Assembly (NCBI GenBank): GCA_900317065.1
Contig: ONFK01000019.1
Location: 1 to 12,381 of the forward strand
Length of the DNA stretch: 12,381 bases
From: an uncultured Bacteroidales bacterium
GTDB taxonomy: Bacteria; Bacteroidota; Bacteroidia; Bacteroidales; UBA932
Direction of reading: 5' to 3'
Shown here: one piece after another, positions 7,217 to 12,381 of the stretch
How the letters are laid out: every line of letters starts with the position of its first letter
Position numbering within the stretch: position 1 is the stretch's first letter
The notes under the pieces: model-generated
Told to the model about the DNA's origin: nothing
Seen by the model: only the letters and a program-made list of their open reading frames with translations
The model's database searches: none
Position numbers and translations under genes: made by a program

Positions 7217-8880
7217 TATTTGCCGTAATTAATATTGTCGATAGAGATGTAAGGCATCCTGGCCATTGCCTTGAAACCCGGCTTGAGACTGTTCTTGATA
7301 TTTACGAGGGGATCGTCTTTCTTCTTTTTGTCTCTTTCCTTGAATTCCTTGAATATGCTCTTCTTCTCGGGATAAACCGTTATGCGGTAGTCTTTGAGAT
7401 TATTCTTTTCAGCTATGTATCCGATGGCTCCGAGCAGGGTGTTCTTCTCGTCGCAGAGGCCTATCTCGAGCGCATCTTTTCCGGCCCAAACACGCCCCTG
7501 CGCTATCTCGTCGACGGCTTCCTTGGTCATGGAACGGCCTTCGGATACCACCGTCACGAAAGTATCGTAAATGCCTTCGATTTCTTCCTGATACCAGGCC
7601 TCCTCTTCAGGGGTGAGTGGCTTCATGCCGGAACCCATGGAACTGTGTTTGTGAGTGCCGATATCCACCATATTGACATGCAGGTTCTTGCGTATGGCCT
7701 TTCCAAGGCTTGGAATCATGCCGAATACACCGATGGAACCTGTAAGTGTGGTGTTGTCGGTGAATATCTTGCTGCAGCCTGCTGAGATAAGATATCCTCC
7801 GGACGCTGCGTATGCACCGTAACTTGCCACCACCGGCTTGACTTTGCCGAGGAGTTCAATCTCGCGGCGTATCATGTCTGCCGCAACGACTTCTCCCCCG
7901 GGGGAGTTGACACGGAAGACCACTGCCTTTACGCTTGAATCTGCACGGACTTTCGCTATGGTGCGGGAAAGCGCCTCTCCTACTATGTCTCCGCCATCCC
8001 GGACGATCTCCCCGTTGGCATAAATGACTGCAATCTTCTTTTTCGCAGGACCTTTCTTGAGGTCGTCGATATATTCTTTGATGTCCAGTGTCTTGACATC
8101 CGATGCTTCGGTGGTGCCGAAGAGGTGGCAGAGGTATTCTTCCATTTCATCGCGGTACTTCAGTCCGTCCACCAGACCTTTGTCGACCCAGGTCTTTGCA
8201 GTGCTGAGGGCGAGGCCGTCGACCCATGCATTCAGGTCTTCTGCCTTTATTCCGCGGGACGCGGCTATCTCTTCCGCGATTGTGCTCCATATTGAGCCCA
8301 GCATTGTTTCATACTGCTCGCGGTTTTCAGGGGATATGTCGTTGCGGATGTACATCTCGCCCGCCGATTTGAATTTGCCGTGTCGGATGAGCTGCACTTC
8401 GACGCCAAGGGTGTCGAGAAGGTCCTTTACAAACGGCTGGGTGCTGCTCATGCCCGTGAGGGAACCGCCTCCCTGGGGGTGAAGGAACACCCTGTCTGCG
8501 GCGGAGGCCATGTAATATGAGGAATTGTCCAGTGAAGCGCCGTATGCGATGACAGGCTTGCCTGCCTTGCTCAGTTCAAGCAGATAATGCCTCAACTCTT
8601 CGCTTGCCGCCAAGCCTGCATGAAAATGATCGGTATTGATGTAAACGGCTGCGACCTTGTTGTCTTTTGCGGCTTTGTCAAGTGCGCGCTCCATATCCAG
8701 CAAAGACACGGAGGAACTCATGTCGAATCCACCCAGAGAAACACTGAATGAATTGCCACCTCTCTCTGCAATCACGTCTTTCATCTCAATCTTAAGGAGT
8801 TTCCCTTTAAGGAAACCTTCAGCTGCCTGAACGCTCAGACTCAGCAGTAGTGCAAAACAAAAAACAATCGTTCTTCTCAT
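7216..8880 (-). CDS. sppA: Signal peptide peptidase SppA, 67K type
   Basis: Serine protease that degrades cleaved signal peptides in or at the inner membrane. The 554 residues match the long form, with two tandem ClpP-like domains. The Ser-Lys dyad is split between them as in E. coli: Lys171 in GKFKSAGE (168-175) of the first domain and Ser360 in YGAYAASGGY (354-363) of the second. The RVNSPGGEV motif (323-331) and TGSIGVFG (380-387) are also typical. An N-terminal hydrophobic segment (residues 4-20) could be a membrane anchor or a cleaved signal ending SVQAA. The C-terminal tail has a lysine-rich stretch (506-521) that may face the cytoplasm or a lipid surface (inference). Transcribed from a TATATTTG promoter interleaved with that of the divergent tRNA gene. 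The downstream beta-barrel gene overlaps its stop codon. Confidence 0.95.
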   Translation of the reverse strand: MRRTIVFCFALLLSLSVQAAEGFLKGKLLKIEMKDVIAERGGNSFSVSLGGFDMSSSVSLLDMERALDKAAKDNKVAAVYINTDHFHAGLAASEELRHYLLELSKAGKPVIAYGASLDNSSYYMASAADRVFLHPQGGGSLTGMSSTQPFVKDLLDTLGVEVQLIRHGKFKSAGEMYIRNDISPENREQYETMLGSIWSTIAEEIAASRGIKAEDLNAWVDGLALSTAKTWVDKGLVDGLKYRDEMEEYLCHLFGTTEASDVKTLDIKEYIDDLKKGPAKKKIAVIYANGEIVRDGGDIVGEALSRTIAKVRADSSVKAVVFRVNSPGGEVVAADMIRREIELLGKVKPVVASYGAYAASGGYLISAGCSKIFTDNTTLTGSIGVFGMIPSLGKAIRKNLHVNMVDIGTHKHSSMGSGMKPLTPEEEAWYQEEIEGIYDTFVTVVSEGRSMTKEAVDEIAQGRVWAGKDALEIGLCDEKNTLLGAIGYIAEKNNLKDYRITVYPEKKSIFKEFKERDKKKKDDPLVNIKNSLKPGFKAMARMPYISIDNINYGK

Positions 8881-8898
8881 AAATGTTTGTTTAATTTT

Positions 8899-8931
8899 TT
8901 TGCAAATATATTCAAAAAATTACTATCTTTG
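8899..8931 (+). promoter_or_regulatory. Promoter of the tRNA-Pro gene
   Basis: A -33 TTTG at 8899-8902 and a -7 TATCTTTG at 8924-8931 are separated by 21 nt, a close match to the Bacteroidetes housekeeping promoter. Predicted start near 8936 leaves a tRNA leader of about 8 nt. The elements interleave with the sppA promoter on the other strand. Confidence 0.75.
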
Positions 8932-8934
8932 CAA
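8903..8934 (-). promoter_or_regulatory. Promoter of sppA
   Basis: On the minus strand a -7 TATATTTG (8910 to 8903) is preceded, after 21 nt, by a TTG (8934 to 8932) that can serve as the -33 element. The predicted start near 8898 gives a leader of about 17 nt before the ATG at 8880. Most of the sequence is shared with the tRNA promoter. Confidence 0.65.
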
Positions 8935-8943
8935 TCCCAAATT

Positions 8944-9019
8944 CTGGATGTGGCGCAGTTGGTAGCGCACCTGGTTAGGGACCAGGAGGTCGAAGGTTCA
9001 AGTCCTTTCATCCAGACCA
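8944..9019 (+). tRNA. tRNA-Pro (anticodon AGG), CCA encoded
   Basis: A full cloverleaf can be drawn by hand. Acceptor stem 8944-8950 (CTGGATG) pairs with 9009-9015 (CATCCAG). D stem GCGC (8953-8956) pairs with 8965-8968 around the loop AGTTGGTA. Anticodon stem CCTGG (8970-8974) pairs with CCAGG (8982-8986). The seven-base loop TTAGGGA places AGG at 8977-8979. The T stem GAAGG/CCTTT contains one G-T pair and a loop TTCAAGT. The discriminator A9016 and CCA 9017-9019 are encoded. Proline identity is supported by G35, G36, the C1-G72 pair and A73, and by overall likeness to bacterial tRNA-Pro with loop TTTGGGA. A34 is unusual in bacteria outside tRNA-Arg(ACG). A promoter lies just upstream and a strong terminator just downstream, so the gene looks intact and transcribed alone. 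Confidence 0.95.
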
Positions 9020-9024
9020 TTGGT

Positions 9025-9064
9025 AATCAAGCACTTACGTTTTTCGTAAGTGCTTGATTTTTTT
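9025..9064 (+). terminator. Intrinsic terminator of the tRNA-Pro gene
   Basis: A perfect 15-bp stem, AATCAAGCACTTACG (9025-9039) with its exact reverse complement (9045-9059), closes a TTTTT loop and runs into a T-tract to 9064. It begins 5 nt after the CCA end. On the minus strand no T-tract follows the stem, so it is not an obvious terminator for the PlsC operon approaching from the right. Confidence 0.93.
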
Positions 9065-9124
9065 GCGCGAGTCAACGAGATACTCTGCAGATTCAAAGGA
9101 AGGATACTATTAAGGAATAGCCTG

Positions 9125-10069
9125 TTATTTGCCGGTGTAGTACAGTGACGGGGCGATCAGCGAGAGCATTACAAGGCCTGCGGCTCCCCACCAAGGCAGG
9201 ATTCCGGCAGCCATGAGTATAAGGCTGAGAATCAGAATGATAAGCGGGTTGATGAGATAGCAGGCGACATAGCGTATTGAATTGTCGAAAGCCCTGTCCT
9301 TGATGTGCCTGAGTATCAGGGAAATGATGGCGAATGCCGGCAGCATCACAATGGCGGCGGCGAAGGTGAGTGGCACCCGCACGATGCGAAGGAACAGGAC
9401 CTGGGCTTTTCTGTGAGGGAGTTTCTCAGCAGTCAGGGCTGAAAGGCTGTCCTGCAGGTCAAGCAGGATGCGGCGCGATTCATGCGAGGAGTCTTCGTTG
9501 GCAACAGGAGATACCTGCAATGCAGCCCCTATGTTGATTTTGAGGCTGGTTCGGAAAATGCGCAAATCTTCATACACGAGGCCCACCGGAACTATATACA
9601 CAGGCTTTCCCATGTCGCCTGCCGCCTTCAGGGCGATGCGGGCGATGCCTTTCCGAAGAGGCAGTATTCCCGGTTCCTGGCTATGCCTGCCTTCGGGAAA
9701 GATGCAGAAGGGGAGCCCGGCATTCAGGGTGTCGCTCGCGAGCTGGAAAGTCCTGTCGTTTTCGGCGAGGGTGTCCACGCCGTCGCGGATACGGCTTATG
9801 GGGATGATCTTGAGGAAGTTCAGCACTTTTGCCGGACCTTTCTTGCGGAAAATATCCGCCCTTGCAGCAAATACGACGGGCCTTTCCTCCATGCTTAGGA
9901 CCGCAAGCGCGTCGAGCAGGGTATTCACGTGGTTCGGTGCGTATATGACGGCGGCGCCTTCCGGAACATTCTCTTTTCCGCAGACCTGAAGGCTTCGGAA
10001 CATAAGGCGGAACGTCCACCTGACGTAGTGGACAAGAAAGTTGTAGAGTCTGTCGTTATCGTAGACCAT
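9125..10069 (-). CDS. PlsC-type phospholipid/glycerol acyltransferase with C-terminal membrane region
   Basis: A 314-residue membrane acyltransferase, probably transferring a fatty acyl group to lysophosphatidate or a similar lipid acceptor. Motif I reads NHVNTLLD (46-53), giving H-x5-D rather than the textbook H-x4-D; I recall the same spacing in other Bacteroidetes acyltransferases. Other motifs: IIPISRIRDG (88-97), FPEGRHS (124-130, in place of FPEGTRS) and VPVG (160-163). The catalytic domain ends near 225, and three hydrophobic segments (about 229-255, 272-290, 293-311) follow; classical PlsC lacks these. I chose the ATG at 10069, whose A is also the last base of the upstream TGA (TGATG), over an in-frame TTG at 10087. 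It is the last gene of the run with GH89 and DUF819. The exact acceptor is unknown. Confidence 0.87.
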   Translation of the reverse strand: MVYDNDRLYNFLVHYVRWTFRLMFRSLQVCGKENVPEGAAVIYAPNHVNTLLDALAVLSMEERPVVFAARADIFRKKGPAKVLNFLKIIPISRIRDGVDTLAENDRTFQLASDTLNAGLPFCIFPEGRHSQEPGILPLRKGIARIALKAAGDMGKPVYIVPVGLVYEDLRIFRTSLKINIGAALQVSPVANEDSSHESRRILLDLQDSLSALTAEKLPHRKAQVLFLRIVRVPLTFAAAIVMLPAFAIISLILRHIKDRAFDNSIRYVACYLINPLIILILSLILMAAGILPWWGAAGLVMLSLIAPSLYYTGK

Positions 10070-11235
10070 CAACCAAGCAGGCTGCAAATAAGTACTCCGA
10101 GATAGTTGCCAACCGCATAGCCCACTATACCTATGCTGAGTCCGGGCATAAGCACCCGGCTGTTGCGCATGGATGCGGCTATCATGGGCACGAAGGGAGG
10201 AGAATTGATGTATGTCACCGAGGCTATCACTGCGGTATCGGCATCCACCTTGAAAAACCTGGCCGAAAGCAGCTGAAGGGAGAGTGAAACCACCTCCATG
10301 AAGAACAGGAAACCCACGATCCAGAGCGCTCCGCTGAAGTTGAGTGACCTCACGTCGGCCATTGATGCCACTACGAGGCTGAAGATGTAAATGAAGTACA
10401 TGCCCATATCGTAGCCGTATTCATATTTGTGGATGGGCTTCCAGAAAGAAACTGCAATGCTGATTGTGGTGATGGCAAGAATGAAGAACATCATGAAGGT
10501 GCCGGGAATCAGTTTGGATAGCCCCACGGCGATCCCGGCACTTATGCCTATTACCAGAACAGTGACGCCCAGCAGCGGTAGGGCGTTCGAAACTGTTCCA
10601 CGTTTCGTAAACAGTCCCTTGTATGGATTCTTCTCCGTTCCGGCTTCCTGCACCGCCTTCTCGTCATAATGATCCAGAGTCTTGACCGGAAGCCACTTGC
10701 GAGCAAGGCGTATGCCTAAAGCCATGATGAATACCAGATATGTGAAGGAAACCATCATATCGTAGGTGTTCAGGAGTGCATACTGCTGCCCGTCTACATC
10801 AAGCATCTTGCTTACCGCAGCCATGTTCACTGTGCCTCCAGTAAGGCAGGCGGTGTACATTCCGGCAACCTGGGGGCCGTCTGGAATGTGCGGACCGAAG
10901 ATGGGATAGCCGGCTACGACAGCGATTATGACTGCCAGCAGTCCGGTGATCATTGCAATAAGCTGGTCTCTTGTTTCACTCTTGCGGAAGGTGAAACTGA
11001 ATAGCATCAGCGGGATGGCAAGGGGAATCATCGCGTTCGAAAGGAGATTCTGTACTTGCAGAGTCGCTTCCCCCTTGGGCAGTATGCCGATATTTGCGAT
11101 GAAGGCTCCGAGGAAATAGAGCATAAGGATAGGGCCTATCTTGCCTATCCATCGCACTTTCCGGCACAGCCAGAGCACTCCTGCGGGAATGACGCAGTAT
11201 GCGACGACAAGGATGATGGCAGTAATAATGTTCAT
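10069..11235 (-). CDS. DUF819 family multi-pass membrane protein (YjcL-like)
   Basis: A 388-residue inner-membrane protein, hydrophobic throughout, with roughly ten to twelve membrane segments broken by a polar cytoplasmic stretch near 180-210. Sequence features of the DUF819/YjcL family: GGTVNMAAVSK (133-143) in the first half and a matching small-residue-rich site around YINSPPFVPMIAAS in the second half. This suggests two inverted halves, as in secondary transporters. The substrate of this family is not established to my knowledge; a transporter role is inference. It starts 1 nt after the GH89 stop codon, and its own stop overlaps the acyltransferase start, so it is mid-operon. A link to sugars released by the GH89 enzyme is possible but unproven. 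Confidence 0.85.
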   Translation of the reverse strand: MNIITAIILVVAYCVIPAGVLWLCRKVRWIGKIGPILMLYFLGAFIANIGILPKGEATLQVQNLLSNAMIPLAIPLMLFSFTFRKSETRDQLIAMITGLLAVIIAVVAGYPIFGPHIPDGPQVAGMYTACLTGGTVNMAAVSKMLDVDGQQYALLNTYDMMVSFTYLVFIMALGIRLARKWLPVKTLDHYDEKAVQEAGTEKNPYKGLFTKRGTVSNALPLLGVTVLVIGISAGIAVGLSKLIPGTFMMFFILAITTISIAVSFWKPIHKYEYGYDMGMYFIYIFSLVVASMADVRSLNFSGALWIVGFLFFMEVVSLSLQLLSARFFKVDADTAVIASVTYINSPPFVPMIAASMRNSRVLMPGLSIGIVGYAVGNYLGVLICSLLG

Positions 11236-11236
11236 G

Positions 11237-12381
11237 TTAAAAACCGTTTTTTTCTATCAAATGCCTGGAGAGTTCCACAGGGTCTCCGGGCTGGGAGTAA
11301 TCGATCTTCGTGATTGACGGGACGGTCCAGTTGATTTCGTGATAGCGTAGCCGGGCGTCGAAATTGTCCTCGCTTATCTTGCGTCCCATCATGAGGTCGA
11401 AGATCACGTCGTCGCAGAACATCATCCAGCGGGGCTTGTAATAACTCTTTGCGAGACCGGCCCACTGGCGGTTGGCGTAGTCGCAGAGCCCGCGGTTGTT
11501 GCTCCAGATGGTAAGGATGGTGCGGGCGCACCACTCATAATAGTCTTTCTCTTCTTCAGTCTTGCCCCAGTTCCGCGCCTGTTCGTTCCAGACCTGAAGA
11601 TTGAATTCAGGCACACAGGCGAGCAGGGCGTCCAGATCCTCGAACACGCTGTCCATCTCGCCGCGGACTTTGAGCACCGCGTCCATGTCGCGCTTGTCCC
11701 ATGCAAGCTGCAGGCTGTCCCGGAGGGTGTCGAAGTAGTCGCCCAGGGCCTGGCGGCCGAGGTTGACGAGGTCGTACTTGTATTCGTAGCGGTCGGAACC
11801 GATCTCCAGCATTTTCCTCCAGGCATAATCCATCACGGGAGTGCGTCCCTTGATATCCGGGAATCTGACTGTCCAGTTGTAGGGTTTGGGCCCGAGGACC
11901 GGATGGGAGTTCATGGAAACGCCTGTGCCCGTGTATTGGGGAGCGATGTTCATTATAATGTCGTGCCAGAGAGCCCTGGCGGCGGCATCTTCGCGCCCGA
12001 TATGCCTGTCGGCGAGCTTGTCTATCCACTGGTCGGGAGTCTCGGGATAGTTCCATCCCAGACTGAGTACGAACTCGAAATAATAAGGGTTGGTGCCGAA
12101 GCCTTCCAGAGTTGAACCTACTCCCTTGAGATTGCTTCCGCCGTCGCGGAAGGTCTCGTCGAAATAGGGTATCAGGGTGGGGAAGTTGCCGTTCAACAGG
12201 GTGTTCCCTCCGAAGTTCAGCAAGGAGCAGGCTATGTAATCGTGTCCGTAGAATCTGTCGGTAAGTTTCCATCCGAGCACCCAATCGTCGTGATAGTCGA
12301 GCATTATCATCTTGCCCCGGGGGACGCTTCCGAGGTAGGCTTCCATGTTCTCCGGGGTCCAGTGCTTACGGTCGTTGATGA
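11237..12381 (-). CDS. GH89 alpha-N-acetylglucosaminidase (C-terminal 380 residues)
   Basis: Hydrolyses terminal alpha-linked N-acetylglucosamine from glycans; the human relative NAGLU acts on heparan sulfate. The frame is open to the right edge, so the N-terminus is missing; the ATG at 12346 is internal. Family landmarks in the fragment: VPRGKMIMLDYH (about 19-30), the strongly conserved LLNFGGN (53-59) and LEGFGTNPYYFEFVLSLGW (91-109). The glutamate of the EG motif (fragment residue 92) corresponds by my alignment to the conserved catalytic Glu of GH89. The helical C-terminal domain of GH89 follows. Any signal peptide lies outside the window, so location is inferred as periplasmic or outer. 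It precedes DUF819 and the acyltransferase gene by a 1-nt gap, so it appears to lead or sit early in that operon. Confidence 0.92.
   Translation of the reverse strand, partial: INDRKHWTPENMEAYLGSVPRGKMIMLDYHDDWVLGWKLTDRFYGHDYIACSLLNFGGNTLLNGNFPTLIPYFDETFRDGGSNLKGVGSTLEGFGTNPYYFEFVLSLGWNYPETPDQWIDKLADRHIGREDAAARALWHDIIMNIAPQYTGTGVSMNSHPVLGPKPYNWTVRFPDIKGRTPVMDYAWRKMLEIGSDRYEYKYDLVNLGRQALGDYFDTLRDSLQLAWDKRDMDAVLKVRGEMDSVFEDLDALLACVPEFNLQVWNEQARNWGKTEEEKDYYEWCARTILTIWSNNRGLCDYANRQWAGLAKSYYKPRWMMFCDDVIFDLMMGRKISEDNFDARLRYHEINWTVPSITKIDYSQPGDPVELSRHLIEKNGF

Noticed and set aside
9065..9124. Spacer between the tRNA terminator and the acyltransferase stop codon, inspected for an attachment site or small RNA.
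   Set aside because: No repeat of the tRNA 3' end, hairpin or promoter match could be seen in these 60 bases.
10070..10087. TTG start upstream of the acyltransferase ATG.
   Set aside because: The ATG at 10069 overlaps the upstream stop as TGATG, a common coupling arrangement, and leaves the family alignment complete.

Overview
This window looks like chromosomal, mostly housekeeping DNA from a Bacteroidales-type member of the Bacteroidota. The reasons are: promoters of the TAnnTTTG (-7) / TTTG (-33) type that this phylum uses; few Shine-Dalgarno sites; a two-gene split of the UshA-type 5'-nucleotidase; and a holA / HsdR-N-like / cca gene order that I recall, without having checked, from Bacteroidales genomes. 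Base composition is moderately GC-rich by eye, with strongly AT-rich intergenic spacers. I see no CRISPR array, insertion sequence, integrase or phage gene.

Layout. (1) 1-2597, minus strand: a tightly overlapping three-gene operon, holA (DNA polymerase III delta), a small PD-(D/E)XK nuclease-fold protein of the HsdR-N type, and cca (CCA-adding enzyme, cut off by the left edge). (2) 2598-2658: a short divergent promoter region. (3) 2659-6477, plus strand: a four-gene operon with an ABC exporter ATPase, its ABC-2 permease, and two lipoproteins. The lipoproteins are the C-terminal and N-terminal halves of a UshA-like 5'-nucleotidase, encoded as separate genes in reversed order. (4) 6479-8880, minus strand: sppA (67K-type signal peptide peptidase) followed, with a stop/start overlap, by a predicted outer-membrane beta-barrel protein. 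(5) 8881-9064: an AT-rich region with interleaved divergent promoters, a tRNA-Pro gene with the unusual anticodon AGG and an encoded CCA end, and a perfect 15-bp terminator hairpin. (6) 9125-12381, minus strand: a GH89 alpha-N-acetylglucosaminidase (N-terminus beyond the right edge), a DUF819 multi-pass membrane protein and a PlsC-type acyltransferase, spaced by 1 nt or overlapping and therefore probably one operon.

How the genes fit together. The left operon joins replication-clamp loading and tRNA 3'-end maturation to a conserved but uncharacterised small nuclease-fold protein. The plus-strand operon concerns the envelope: an exporter plus two exported lipoproteins that probably form one nucleotide-hydrolysing enzyme outside the cytoplasm. 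sppA and the beta-barrel gene are also envelope genes. The right operon combines glycan cleavage, a transporter-like protein and phospholipid or lipid acylation; its combined role is unknown.

I did not find a clearly new multi-gene system. The items most worth a second look are the tRNA-Pro(AGG), the split and swapped nucleotidase, the lone HsdR-N-like protein, and the shared promoter between sppA and the tRNA.
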